DNA of 64,000 bases from Martinezella lusitana. GTDB taxonomy: Bacteria > Pseudomonadota > Alphaproteobacteria > Rhizobiales > Rhizobiaceae. The stretch covers positions 124,001 through 188,000 of the forward strand of contig NZ_JAFEVL010000030.1 in the NCBI RefSeq assembly GCF_016901135.1. The letters run 5' to 3'. Positions 1 through 8,469 of the stretch are shown one piece after another (positions within the stretch are counted from its first letter, which is position 1; every line of letters begins with the position of its first letter). The position numbers and the translations under genes are program-made. A model generated the notes under the pieces. The model was not told where the DNA came from. It saw only the letters and a program-made list of their open reading frames with translations, and did no database searches.

Positions 1-448
1 AACCCGGCAGGGCGATGTGCACCGCCTGTGGTCCGACGACACGGAGGAGTTTCTGACGAAACGTATATCCGAGACTGTCGGCCGCATCGTGCTGCCCGCG
101 CTCCACGGCAAGGTAGGCCGGCCGTAGAACCTCGGACAGGTAGCCCCCGTGATAGAGGCTGAGGCCGACCATGGCGGCAACGTTCGGGGATATGAAGTCC
201 TCGACTTCGAACAGGCCGACCACCAATGGAAGCCCGTAGAAGGCCACGAACAACTGGAGGACGACCGGAACGCTCCGGGCATAGGACACGTAGAGATCGG
301 CCAGCTGGCTGACCACGGGCACCCTGCGAACCCGGAGCGTCGTTGCGATCAAAGCCAGGCAGAAGCCGACGATCATGGCTGTAAACGTGATCGCGAGCGT
401 CAGCGGCAATGCCTTGAGCAGCTCGGGGATCATTATGGAAAGGTCCAC
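1..448 (-). CDS. Polar amino-acid ABC transporter permease (partial, runs off left edge)
   Basis: Inner-membrane permease of a polar amino-acid importer (HisM/GlnP type). Translation from GTG at 448 gives about 149 residues: an N-terminal membrane segment (roughly 10-35), the YVSYARSVPVVLQLF stretch typical of the family, and the start of the conserved cytoplasmic EAA loop (GGYLSEVLRPAYLAVERGQ..AADSLGYT), which contacts the ATPase. The C-terminal part lies outside the window. The GTG start has an AGGAG site 9 bases upstream; an in-frame ATG at 433 is a weaker choice. It follows the binding-protein gene by 55 bp, and the ATPase and binding protein are the next genes upstream, so it is the membrane part of one importer. 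Substrate cannot be read from the sequence. Confidence 0.88.
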   Translation of the reverse strand, partial: MDLSIMIPELLKALPLTLAITFTAMIVGFCLALIATTLRVRRVPVVSQLADLYVSYARSVPVVLQLFVAFYGLPLVVGLFEVEDFISPNVAAMVGLSLYHGGYLSEVLRPAYLAVERGQHDAADSLGYTFRQKLLRVVGPQAVHIALPG

Positions 449-503
449 CTTGGAACACTCCTTCTTGCGATTTCAGCCTTGATCGTCAGTTCGCGGCGAG
501 GCG

Positions 504-1328
504 TTACTTCATATACGTCGTGATGTCCTCGCCGAACCATTTCTGCGAAAGCTTGGCGAGCGTGCCATCGGCCTTGAGCTCCTTCAGAGCCTTGTCGATG
601 CCATCGGAAAGGGCCTGGTTCTCCTCGGAGCGGTGGATCAGGATGAAGGTGTTGTTGATCGCGACCGGCTCACTCGCCTTGATGTCGAGCTTCTGCTGGT
701 CGATGACGGTCTGCTCGCCGAGGTTCGACGGCAGTACGAGGGCGTCGTACTTGCCGTTCTCGACTTCCTTCAGGCGGTCCGGATACGGAACGCCGGCGCT
801 CGATGCTGTGATCTCGATCTTGGTGTCGGGGTTCTTTTCCTGCCACGCCGTGGCGAACTTGTAGATGCCGCCGCCGGCCGTGACGGGCACGATCTTCTTG
901 CCGACCAGATCCTTCATCTCCTTGATACCGCTGTCCTTGCGGCTGTAGATCTTGATCAGGCTGGCGCCGATCGGGCTCTCCGGAATGAGGAACTGCTTTT
1001 CGCGCGCGGGCGCCCGATAATAGCCGCCGGTCGCGATGTCGTACTTTCCGGTGGCAAGGCCGGTTTCCTGCGCGATATCGGCGGCGCCTTCCATCACGAA
1101 CTTGTACTGCGGCAGCTTGGCGTTGATCGCCTTCAGGACGTCGGGTTCGTAGCCTTGTGGCTCTACGCCGATCGCGCCCCACGACAGCGGCTTGGATTCG
1201 GCGGCCGTCGCGATCTTGATCGTGCGGACGTCTTCGGCATGGGATACGCCGGCGGTTGCCAGGGCGAAGGCGACGCAGGCTACGGCAAGGCCGAAGCCAC
1301 GGCGAGAGGTTGAGCTGATGGAAGACAT
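504..1328 (-). CDS. Amino-acid ABC transporter substrate-binding protein (SBP family 3)
   Basis: Periplasmic solute-binding protein of the polar amino-acid class, 274 residues. A signal peptide occupies about residues 1-31 (two arginines, then a hydrophobic run ending VSHA), followed by the bilobed family-3 fold (IKIATAAESKPLSW start; GYEPDVLKAI; YDIATGG; C-terminal ADGTLAKLSQKWFGED). ATG at 1328 is chosen because AAGGA lies 8 bases upstream; an in-frame ATG at 1337 sits directly on that site and is less likely. It lies 16 bp after the ATPase gene in the LysR-monooxygenase-importer operon. The ligand is unknown; linkage to a flavin monooxygenase suggests a modified or sulfur/nitrogen-bearing amino-acid-like compound, which is inference. 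Confidence 0.9.
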   Translation of the reverse strand: MSSISSTSRRGFGLAVACVAFALATAGVSHAEDVRTIKIATAAESKPLSWGAIGVEPQGYEPDVLKAINAKLPQYKFVMEGAADIAQETGLATGKYDIATGGYYRAPAREKQFLIPESPIGASLIKIYSRKDSGIKEMKDLVGKKIVPVTAGGGIYKFATAWQEKNPDTKIEITASSAGVPYPDRLKEVENGKYDALVLPSNLGEQTVIDQQKLDIKASEPVAINNTFILIHRSEENQALSDGIDKALKELKADGTLAKLSQKWFGEDITTYMK

Positions 1329-1344
1329 GTCAGGCATCCTTTCT

Positions 1345-2085
1345 CTACTGGAGGGAGTGTTCGGAACTGAGGAATTGGACGAGGCGCGGATTGGGAGGCG
1401 TGTCGAAAATCTCGGTCGGGGTGCCTTCGGCGGCTACGACGCCCCGGTCCATGAAGACGATGCGGTTGGAGATGTTCTTTGCGAACTGCATCTCGTGGGT
1501 GACGAGCAGCGAGGTGATCCCCGACGACGTGACGTCTTTGATCACCTTCAGAACCTCGCCGACGAGCTCTGGATCGAGCGACGACGTCGGTTCGTCGAAG
1601 AGCATCACGTCCGGCCTGACCGCCAGTGCACGCGCGATACCGGTCCGCTGGAGCTGGCCGCCCGAGAGCTGGGAAGGATAGTTGTCCAGCTTGTCGGAGA
1701 GGCCTACCCGGTCAAGTTCGCGCCGGGCGATCTCGCGGGCCTCGTCCTTCGACTTGCGCTGGACGACGACAAGGGGATCCATCACGTTCTGAATGACCGT
1801 CATGTTCTTGAAGACGTTGAACTGCTGGAAGACCATGGCCGTCCGGAGCCGGATCGCCTGGATCGCGTTCTTGTCTGGGCGTTGGAAGTCCATCTTGATC
1901 TGATCGAACGCGATGGTCCCGGACGCGGGCTTGGCGAGGTGGTTGATGCACTTCAGCAGCGTCGTCTTGCCGGTCCCGCTCGGACCGATAATCGACACCA
2001 CGTCGCCGCGCTGCACCGAGAGATCGACGCCGTTCAGGATCTGCGTACTTCCGTAGGACAGCTTTAGGTTCTTGATCTCAAGCAT
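1345..2085 (-). CDS. Amino-acid ABC transporter ATP-binding protein
   Basis: Cytoplasmic ATPase of the importer, 246 residues, the usual length for the GlnQ/HisP class. Walker A GPSGTGKTT at 34-42, Q-loop in AMVFQQFNVF, signature LSGGQLQR, Walker B VMLFDEPTSSLD and the H-loop histidine in LLVTHEM are all intact. The open frame extends upstream to 2232, but that part overlaps the preceding gene and is not family sequence. ATG at 2085 begins the conserved MLEIKNLKLSYG and lies 1 base after the stop of the monooxygenase gene, so the two are translationally linked. Confidence 0.93.
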   Translation of the reverse strand: MLEIKNLKLSYGSTQILNGVDLSVQRGDVVSIIGPSGTGKTTLLKCINHLAKPASGTIAFDQIKMDFQRPDKNAIQAIRLRTAMVFQQFNVFKNMTVIQNVMDPLVVVQRKSKDEAREIARRELDRVGLSDKLDNYPSQLSGGQLQRTGIARALAVRPDVMLFDEPTSSLDPELVGEVLKVIKDVTSSGITSLLVTHEMQFAKNISNRIVFMDRGVVAAEGTPTEIFDTPPNPRLVQFLSSEHSLQ

Positions 2086-2086
2086 T

Positions 2087-3568
2087 TCAGGTCGGTGTCC
2101 TTTCGGAGGATAGTTCGGGAAGCATTTCGCTCTCGTCGCCGGCCCATTCGTCTCCAAGGAGCTCGGGCGTGTCGAAGGCCTTGAGGTTTTCGAAATGACG
2201 CTCGCGGTCAGCGACAAACAGCGCACGGACAATGCCGCGCGCCAGTCTATCGGCGCCTTCGCTGATCGCGGGAATGTCGCCGGTCAGCTTGCCGTGGCTC
2301 AGCGTGGCAGGGAAATTGAAGCAGTGGATCCTCGCCAGTGCAGGACATGCGCCGGGCTCCGTTTCGAGGAACTCGAATGCGTCGCCAAGGTCGGGCGAGG
2401 CTTCGAACTCGCCGTTGCGCATGTCTGTGGGCGTCGGAAAGCGATCCCGCCAAAGACGGATGTGAGGCGCGACTGCGGCGAGTTCCGGCCGGTTGGTCAG
2501 CTCGATCTTGAAGCCGGTACCGAAGATCAGGAAGTCTGTGGGATGGCGACCCTTCGGCGTGACCACCACAAGGTGATCGCCCTCCTGTTCCAGCGACGTG
2601 ATCGGACTTTCCAGATGGAGGTGGGCCTGCGGGAACGCGCTGACGCGCAGGACGCTCGGCCGTGGTGGCGGCGTCTGCTGGCCCATGGCGTAGCTCAGGA
2701 ACCGCCACTTCCACTCGTCGGGAAGGCCTGCGAACCCATGCACCACGCCCTGGCTACCGATGCCGGTGAACTTGTTGATGCGGGGCAGTTCCTTGCGGCG
2801 CACGAACATGTCGAGGCGAGCCGCTCCGGCCTCGAGAGCGGTCGCTGCGTTGTCCATTGCGGACGCGCCTGCGCCTATAACGCCGATGCGTTTGCCTTTC
2901 AGCCCAGCGAAATCGACCTGGTCGGCGGTGTGAGCCCAGAACTTCCGATCGATGCCGTCGGCGATGGGTGGCACGTAGGGACCACCTAGGCCGTCACGGC
3001 CCGTCGCCAACACCACGTGTCGGGCAACGACGGTTTCGGTCCGGCCGTCCTGACTGCAGAGCAGATCGAACATGCCGTCTCTGCGCGGGAGGACGGCGTC
3101 GACGGAGATGCCGTTGCGCACCGGAAGGTCAAGGACCCTACGGTACCAGACAAGGTAGTCCATCCAGACCTCGCGCGGCGCCCGGTCGAGAGCGACCCAC
3201 GCGTCGCTGCCGTAGCGAGCCTCGTAATAGGCGCGGAAAGTGAGGGCCGGGAGCCCCATGGCCGGTCCGGTCAACTGCTTGGGAGAGCGGAGGGTGCGCA
3301 TCCGGGCGAAGGTGATCCACGGCCCCTCGTGTCCGGCGGGCGCCTTGTCGAGGACGACGTGGTTGGCGACGCCGAGCCTCTTCAGCATGCCCGAAGCGAC
3401 GAGCCCGGCCATGCCGCCGCCGATGATCACGACGTCGACAACCGGGCGGCCATCGACGACGCGGAGCGGAACCCAGGATTTGGCCGGCAGCTCCAGCCAG
3501 GCGAGATCCTGTTTCAGGCGCGCCTCGAGGGCGTCGAGTCCTTGAGGGACGGAGGACAGGTCGCTCAT
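2087..3568 (-). CDS. Flavin-dependent monooxygenase / NAD(P)-binding oxidoreductase (CzcO-like)
   Basis: Probable soluble flavoprotein monooxygenase of 493 residues. It has an FAD-binding Rossmann motif GGGMAG at 50-55, an LATG element at 187-190, and a second dinucleotide motif GAGASA at 232-237 for NAD(P)H, the arrangement of flavin-containing monooxygenases and the CzcO/ArsO relatives. An AAGGA site lies 8 bases before the ATG, whose first bases overlap the LysR stop by 4 bp. Being inside an amino-acid-type importer operon, it probably oxidises the imported compound or a product of it. The substrate is not identifiable. Confidence 0.82.
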   Translation of the reverse strand: MSDLSSVPQGLDALEARLKQDLAWLELPAKSWVPLRVVDGRPVVDVVIIGGGMAGLVASGMLKRLGVANHVVLDKAPAGHEGPWITFARMRTLRSPKQLTGPAMGLPALTFRAYYEARYGSDAWVALDRAPREVWMDYLVWYRRVLDLPVRNGISVDAVLPRRDGMFDLLCSQDGRTETVVARHVVLATGRDGLGGPYVPPIADGIDRKFWAHTADQVDFAGLKGKRIGVIGAGASAMDNAATALEAGAARLDMFVRRKELPRINKFTGIGSQGVVHGFAGLPDEWKWRFLSYAMGQQTPPPRPSVLRVSAFPQAHLHLESPITSLEQEGDHLVVVTPKGRHPTDFLIFGTGFKIELTNRPELAAVAPHIRLWRDRFPTPTDMRNGEFEASPDLGDAFEFLETEPGACPALARIHCFNFPATLSHGKLTGDIPAISEGADRLARGIVRALFVADRERHFENLKAFDTPELLGDEWAGDESEMLPELSSERTPT

Positions 3569-4563
3569 GTCGGAATTCCTTCAGGCAGCGGGGTCTGTCC
3601 ATACACGGTGTCGGCCAAGGCCTCGACACCGCCCGATTCATGCAGCCGGCAGCCAGGCATCGCCAGCGCCACCGCACGGGCGGCATCGATTATGGCGGTG
3701 ACGGCCGGGGTCATCGGCGATGCAGCAGGCGAGATCGCGCCGAACAGGAATGGGATGTTGTGGTCGAGCACGCGCATTACGGTGCCTTCGAGGGGCACGC
3801 CGACGATGGTCGCGGGCTCGACGATGGCAACTCCCAGTCCGGCGCGGACCATCGTAAGGGCCGTGATCGAAGCGTTGACGTCGATCATCTGTTGCGGGAC
3901 AACGCCCGCCTTTTCCAGAGCCTCGTCGATGCGATGCCTCAGGCGATACGGGTTCGCCAAAGTGATGATGCGGCGGTCGGCGAGATCGGCGAGACGAACG
4001 ACGTCGTCGCTGGCAAGCGGATCGTCCGCAGCGAGGGCGACGACGCAAGGCGCGTCGGCGACCCAGTGGACGTCGAGGCCGGGATGTTCCAGCGGCAGGC
4101 TCGAAATGCCGAAGTCCGCAGAGCGGGCGAGCACGGCCTGGACGACGTTTTCGGCTGCGAGCGCCTGTACGTGAAGATGGCGCGGGATCAGCCCAGGCGC
4201 CACCGCCGCGATCGCTTGAGGCAAGACGCCCGTCGCGAGCGATGGCGTCGCCGCGATCGTCAGCGAGGCCGGCTCGTCGAGCCCGATGGCGTTCGCGCGC
4301 TCCCTGATGTGGGAGAGGCTCGAGAGATGCCGCTCGACTTCGGCATGGAACAAGAGACCCCGCGCCGTCGGCGCGATGCGGGGGCCACTCCTGTGCAGAA
4401 GAGCATAGCCGATGTCCGCTTCCAGATCCTGTATCAACCGGGTGACCGCCGGCTGAGATCGCCCGAGCAGGCGTGCGGCGCCCGTCACGCTTCCTGCGGA
4501 CATGACGGCTGCAAATGCTTCGAGCTGACGAATATCAAAAGAGTTAGAATGCATAATCGACAT
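3565..4563 (-). CDS. LysR-family transcriptional regulator
   Basis: DNA-binding regulator of 332 residues with the N-terminal winged HTH (FDIRQLEAFAAVMSAGSVTGAARLLG, then SQPAVTRLIQDLE, residues about 8-65) and a C-terminal LysR substrate-binding domain. ATG at 4563 has GGAG 8 bases upstream. Unusually for LysR, it is the first gene of the operon it probably controls (4-bp overlap with the monooxygenase) and is also divergent from the CMD pair, so one intergenic region can serve both directions. Inducer unknown. Confidence 0.9.
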   Translation of the reverse strand: MSIMHSNSFDIRQLEAFAAVMSAGSVTGAARLLGRSQPAVTRLIQDLEADIGYALLHRSGPRIAPTARGLLFHAEVERHLSSLSHIRERANAIGLDEPASLTIAATPSLATGVLPQAIAAVAPGLIPRHLHVQALAAENVVQAVLARSADFGISSLPLEHPGLDVHWVADAPCVVALAADDPLASDDVVRLADLADRRIITLANPYRLRHRIDEALEKAGVVPQQMIDVNASITALTMVRAGLGVAIVEPATIVGVPLEGTVMRVLDHNIPFLFGAISPAASPMTPAVTAIIDAARAVALAMPGCRLHESGGVEALADTVYGQTPLPEGIPT

Positions 4564-4577
4564 GGAACACTCTCCTT

Positions 4578-4689
4578 CATGTCAGTAAAGCATGACAATT
4601 CTCAATTGGCGATCGTCATTAGATAATAATTCTGCATCCTTTGCACATAATCATTCGCGATTGACATGATGAGGTGCCGCGCCTACCTA
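4578..4689. promoter_or_regulatory. Divergent promoter/operator region between LysR operon and CMD pair
   Basis: Contains an inverted repeat TGTCA-N8-TGACA (4580-4597), with a second overlapping pair ATGAC (4592-4596) and GTCAT (4615-4619), plausible LysR contact sites by position. On the plus strand a TTGACA box (4661-4666) is followed after 17 bases by TACCTA (4684-4689), a good alphaproteobacterial sigma-70-type promoter for the CMD genes. That promoter covers an upstream GTG at 4674, so the CMD gene must start later. Operator role is inferred. Confidence 0.45.
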
Positions 4690-4724
4690 GATTGAATGCC
4701 TGCCGAGTGACCAAGGAGCCCGTT

Positions 4725-5207
4725 TTGAACATCATCGAAACCCTCGTCTCCGCGAAGCCGGGCTCCGCGCTCGCCAACGCCATGGAGAAACGCGCGGAAA
4801 TCCTGCGCCTAAGCCAGGCGGCACATGACGCCGTGCTGCTGCCGCGCGATCCCGGTGGATTGTCGCACGGTCTCAGGGCCGCGCTTGCTGCCCGCATGGC
4901 GCGGCACAATGGCAACGAAGCGCTTGCCGCTCATTACGACACCCTCGTTGATCGCGCGGGCGAACCCGACACGGTTCTACTGGCCACGCCCGGCACGAAC
5001 GTCTCCGACCCGCGTACCGCGGAAATCGTCCGTCATGCCGACATGCTGACCGTCGCGCCACGCGAGGCGACACGCGGCAATATCGAGGCTTTGCGCGAAG
5101 TCGGAGTGACCGACGCCGATATCGTCCGGCTCTCAGAGCTGGCCGCCTTCGTCAATTACCAGGTGCGCGTGATCGCCGGCATGACCCTTATTGGAGGAAT
5201 GAAATGA
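4725..5207 (+). CDS. CMD domain protein, cysteine-less partner (Avi_7170-like)
   Basis: Helical protein of 160 residues related to the carboxymuconolactone decarboxylase/AhpD superfamily. It has no cysteine, so it cannot do the CxxC peroxidase chemistry itself. It matches my memory of the family named CMD domain protein Avi_7170, normally next to a CxxC-bearing Avi_7169-type protein, as here (ATGA overlap). TTG at 4725 is chosen: AAGGAG lies 6 bases upstream, and the alternative GTG at 4674 lies inside the predicted promoter. It is divergent from the LysR operon. Possibly a structural or regulatory partner of the next gene product (inference). Confidence 0.72.
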   Translation: MNIIETLVSAKPGSALANAMEKRAEILRLSQAAHDAVLLPRDPGGLSHGLRAALAARMARHNGNEALAAHYDTLVDRAGEPDTVLLATPGTNVSDPRTAEIVRHADMLTVAPREATRGNIEALREVGVTDADIVRLSELAAFVNYQVRVIAGMTLIGGMK

Positions 5208-5779
5208 GCGAGGTCGTCCACACCTTCACCACGACGGTCCCGCGCTGGAACCCTTACGTCGTCCCCGTCGATCTCGAGACTGCTACCGAAGAACAGCGGT
5301 CGGCCATGCAGGCGACGCCATCCAACAAGGGCATCTCGCCCTATGTCCTCACGCTGGCGCACGATCCCGAATCCCTCGCAGTCCGCTCGCCGTTGTTCAA
5401 CCTGATTATGTACGGGAAGGACGGACTGGCTTCGAGCGAGCGCGAGCTGGGCGCCGTCGCTGCGTCCGTCGTCAACCGTTGCGTCTACTGCGCCGCCGTG
5501 CACGCCTCCCGCTTCACAAACCAGACGAAGCGGGACGACGTCATCGAAGCGGTGTTCACAGATGGTCTCAACGCGGCGCTCGACGAGCACCTGCAGGCGA
5601 TCTTCGACTTCTCGGCACGGCTGTCGACGACGCCCCCGGAGGCCACAGCGGCCGACGCGCAGGGCCTTGGCGACGTCGGTCTCGACGAGCTGGAACGTCT
5701 CGATCTTGTCCTTTCCGCCGCAATCTTCGGCTGGGCGAACCGCCTGATGCACACACTCGGCGAGCCGGTGAAGGACTAG
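5204..5779 (+). CDS. Alkylhydroperoxidase/CMD domain protein with CxxC (Avi_7169-like)
   Basis: AhpD-like protein of 191 residues. The redox motif C93-V-Y-C96 with H100 (NRCVYCAAVH) matches the AhpD/CMD active site, where the two cysteines cycle between thiol and disulfide in peroxide reduction. It overlaps the previous gene by 4 bp (ATGA), so the two products are probably made in fixed ratio. A separate promoter is not seen. Peroxidase-like activity is predicted from the motif; the real substrate may be a product of the flavin monooxygenase encoded in the divergent operon. Confidence 0.82.
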   Translation: MSEVVHTFTTTVPRWNPYVVPVDLETATEEQRSAMQATPSNKGISPYVLTLAHDPESLAVRSPLFNLIMYGKDGLASSERELGAVAASVVNRCVYCAAVHASRFTNQTKRDDVIEAVFTDGLNAALDEHLQAIFDFSARLSTTPPEATAADAQGLGDVGLDELERLDLVLSAAIFGWANRLMHTLGEPVKD

Positions 5780-5856
5780 GATGGTCAGGTGTTCGCATTT
5801 CGCAACCCCATTCAATTGCCTCTGACAAACATTCAATTTACAGCCACTTCATTTGC

Positions 5857-5876
5857 GGATATATATTGTCCTTAAT
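5857..5876 (+). promoter_or_regulatory. Putative operator GGAT-N6-TTGTCCTTAAT upstream of rrf2-type gene
   Basis: The 20 bases GGATATATATTGTCCTTAAT lie about 40 bp before the Rrf2-type ATG. They match 17 of 20 bases in the copy at 10893-10912 and resemble the reverse-strand copy at 10869-10888, in front of an AhpD-like gene and a LysR gene. The position fits autoregulation by the Rrf2 protein, but which regulator binds is an inference. Confidence 0.45.
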
Positions 5877-5915
5877 AAAGAGCGTCGGCGCTCGGCCGGC
5901 ATCGAGTGAGCCAGA

Positions 5916-6404
5916 ATGATCCTCAAAAGTCAGGTCGAATGGGCGCTGCATTGCTGCGCCATTCTCGCAGGTCTGCCGCCAGGGCGGTATCTTTCCACGA
6001 AAGCCCTGGCCGAACTCCATGGCCTGCCGAAGGAATATCTTTCCAAGGCGCTGCAAAGCCTGTCGCAAGCATCGTTGGTCGAAACGACGCTTGGGCCGAG
6101 CGGCGGCTATCGTCTGGCAAGGTCACCTTCGGAGATCAACTTTCTCGATATCGTCGAGGCGGTGGAAGGGAAGTCGCGCACCTTCACCTGCTCCAATATC
6201 CGGGCAAACAATCCCTGCCGTCCGAAAGATTTCTGCGACAGCAAGCCCTGCTCGGTTGCTCGCATCATGTGGCAGGCCGACGAGGCCTGGCGCAACACGT
6301 TGAAGAGCGTTAGCCTCGCAGACCTCGTCGACACGCTATCGGAAGACGTCCCGGCCGACATCTGGAAAAACACCTTCGAGTGGGTTTTGCAGCGCGCCGG
6401 GTAA
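5916..6404 (+). CDS. Rrf2-family transcriptional regulator with four cysteines
   Basis: Winged-helix regulator of 162 residues with the Rrf2 hallmarks: a start resembling MILKSQVEWALHCC, the recognition region LPKEYLSKALQSL, and wing GPSGGYRLAR (61-69). Cysteines 92, 101, 107 and 112 are spaced C-x8-C-x5-C-x4-C. This resembles but does not equal the three-cysteine clusters of IscR, NsrR and RirA, so an iron-sulfur cluster or thiol switch is plausible but unproven. It is convergent with the channel gene (17 bp between stops). The operator-like element at 5857 suggests autoregulation. Confidence 0.88.
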   Translation: MILKSQVEWALHCCAILAGLPPGRYLSTKALAELHGLPKEYLSKALQSLSQASLVETTLGPSGGYRLARSPSEINFLDIVEAVEGKSRTFTCSNIRANNPCRPKDFCDSKPCSVARIMWQADEAWRNTLKSVSLADLVDTLSEDVPADIWKNTFEWVLQRAG

Positions 6405-6421
6405 GAAATCCGTGGTGTGTT

Positions 6422-7909
6422 TCAACGGCCGAAGATCATTCGCATCGCCTTCAGGATCGTCAGCGCGCGCCGCTCCCGCTCATGCGGCAACGCGTGGTCC
6501 GACAGATGCCCGGTGTACAGCGAAAGATGGGCGGCGATCTCCTCGGCAAGAGCGGGGCGCGCCGCAAACAACGGTTCGAAGGCCGGCTGGCCAATGTCGT
6601 AGACCACCACCCGCGTCAGCGCCTCCAGCGTGAAGGCCTCCTCCATACCGGCCAACAGGCCGGTTTCGCCGAAGAAGTCTCCGGGCGAAAGCCGCTTCAG
6701 CTCCCGTCCCTCCTCGCGCATCGTCACGATCCCCGTGCGGATCATCATCAGCGACGGCAGCATCTGCCCCTTCTGCACGATGACATCGCCCTTGTGGAAT
6801 TCGCGCGTGACGGTCGCGTCCGCCAGGCTCTCCTGTTCCTGCGGGGTCAGGCTTGAAAAGATCGGGATCGCCCGGATGAGATCGAGGGGCGCCACCTCCG
6901 GCGGCTTTGCCGCCTCCTCGGTCGGAAGTGCCGCCATCAGGGTGGCGGCGGCCGGCGGCATGGCAAGCAGCAATCCCGCCGATTTGCAGTGACGATAGAA
7001 GAGATCGATGACCTCGTTTCTCGCCCTGATGCGCACGGACGAGCTCGTCACGCGAAACTGCAGCTCGATCTCCAGCGCGGTCGCGTCCACGCCCTTCAGC
7101 GCCACAAGAGGCGGCGGCTCGCGAAGGATCGTGTTGCAGCCGGCAAGAACCGTGCACATCACATCCTCGACGATCGAAGGCATTCTGGTCGGGGCGACGC
7201 GGAACGTCATGGTGACGAGATGCGTCTCGTCGGGCTGGCTGACATTGGTGAGCGCAAGCTTGGCCAGCAGACTGTTCGGCAGGATGGCGATATTGTTGGC
7301 GCCGGTCAGGATGTGGGTGGAGCGCCATGTGCTGGCGATCACCCGCCCTTCAATTCCGTCGGCAAGCACGATCCAGTCGCCGAGCGAATAGGGACGGCCG
7401 ATCGTCAGCGCAATGCCGGAGAAGACGTCGCCGAGCGTATTCTGCAAGGCAAGGCCGAGCACGATCGCTACGACGCCCGAGGTCGCGACCAACGTTCCGA
7501 TCGGCACACCGAAGACGAAGGCGAGAACGGAAAGGGCGACGCAGAGATAGACCAGGCCGACGACAATATCTTGTAGCAGGCGAGCTTCGCGCGGGCGCCC
7601 CTCCAGCACCAGATAGATGCGCACGAAACCGATCACCGCCCATGAGAGATGCAGCCACCAGAGGGATTTGGCCAGGATGACGTTGAGCGAACGGGCATCG
7701 TCGGCGCCATAGCCCTCGAAGCTGTTGGGGGCGATGCCGCCGTTCAGCAGAATGGCGGTCATGACGCCGAAAAAGATGATCTGCACCACAAGCCGGGTAT
7801 AGGCCGACGCACGCGGGATCAGATGCCAGACGAGGATCCCCGCAAGGCCGACGCCGATCAGCGAGGTAAGTGATGAATTGGCAAAGACATCGGGAAGCAA
7901 TTGCAACAT
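6422..7909 (-). CDS. MscS-type mechanosensitive channel with C-terminal cyclic-nucleotide-binding-like domain
   Basis: Inner-membrane channel of 495 residues. Several membrane segments (about 15-165) lead into the MscS pore helix region (VVAIVLGLALQNTLGDVFSGIAL) and beta domain (IGRPYSLGDWI..), followed from about residue 350 by a cNMP-binding fold (FHKGDVIVQKG; GDFFGETGLLAG). This is the architecture of the bCNG subset of MscS proteins. The phosphate-binding cassette lacks the arginine usually following FGE..LL, so nucleotide binding is doubtful. ATG at 7909 is chosen for its AGGAG site; the frame extends to 7954 without a good start. Confidence 0.88.
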   Translation of the reverse strand: MLQLLPDVFANSSLTSLIGVGLAGILVWHLIPRASAYTRLVVQIIFFGVMTAILLNGGIAPNSFEGYGADDARSLNVILAKSLWWLHLSWAVIGFVRIYLVLEGRPREARLLQDIVVGLVYLCVALSVLAFVFGVPIGTLVATSGVVAIVLGLALQNTLGDVFSGIALTIGRPYSLGDWIVLADGIEGRVIASTWRSTHILTGANNIAILPNSLLAKLALTNVSQPDETHLVTMTFRVAPTRMPSIVEDVMCTVLAGCNTILREPPPLVALKGVDATALEIELQFRVTSSSVRIRARNEVIDLFYRHCKSAGLLLAMPPAAATLMAALPTEEAAKPPEVAPLDLIRAIPIFSSLTPQEQESLADATVTREFHKGDVIVQKGQMLPSLMMIRTGIVTMREEGRELKRLSPGDFFGETGLLAGMEEAFTLEALTRVVVYDIGQPAFEPLFAARPALAEEIAAHLSLYTGHLSDHALPHERERRALTILKAMRMIFGR

Positions 7910-7979
7910 GGCGAGCTCCTCTCCTGCGCTTGAAAGAACGCCGCACCGGCCCAAAGCCAGTGCGGCGCGCTTTCAGCAC

Positions 7980-8393
7980 TCACTTCTTGAGGGGATAGGT
8001 GAGCTCTTTCTGGCGGGTATCGACGACGAAGACGGCTAGCAGCTTGGCGGGCGCGGTCTTGCTTTCGTTGGCGCTGACGCCGTGGCGGTCGCCCGGCATC
8101 TCGGAGAAGCTTTCGCCGGCGTGGTAGACTTTCACCGGGCCGTCATTGACCTGGCTTTTGATCGCTCCTTCAAGAACCGTGGCATAGATGAAGGCCGAGC
8201 TCGGATGGGTATGACCCTCGGAAAAGCCGCCCGGCCCGTATTCAACGAGAATGCCCTTGATGCTCTTGCCGGGAACGTTCGGCAGTTCGTGCTCGTAGAC
8301 GAGGCTGACTTTGGCGGCGTGGTTGTCGTCTGCCTTTGCGGCGCCTGCGGCGGCGAGCAGCATGCTGAGTGCGATAAGTTGCGTTCTGAACAT
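7980..8393 (-). CDS. Periplasmic cupin-domain protein
   Basis: Small exported protein of 137 residues with a signal peptide at 1-21 (MFRTQLIALSMLLAAAGAAKA) and a single cupin barrel. Likely metal ligands are H61 and H63 (GHTHP) and H104 (GDRH). AGGAG lies 6 bases before the ATG. It is transcribed with the neighbouring reductase and channel genes. Single-cupin proteins of this kind bind a metal, but no catalytic role can be assigned. Confidence 0.82.
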   Translation of the reverse strand: MFRTQLIALSMLLAAAGAAKADDNHAAKVSLVYEHELPNVPGKSIKGILVEYGPGGFSEGHTHPSSAFIYATVLEGAIKSQVNDGPVKVYHAGESFSEMPGDRHGVSANESKTAPAKLLAVFVVDTRQKELTYPLKK

Positions 8394-8469
8394 CTCGATC
8401 TCCTTTTGGTGAATAGCATGTCAGGCGGCTGAACCGCCCGGCACGCGGGGTTACATCAAAGATTGCAGG

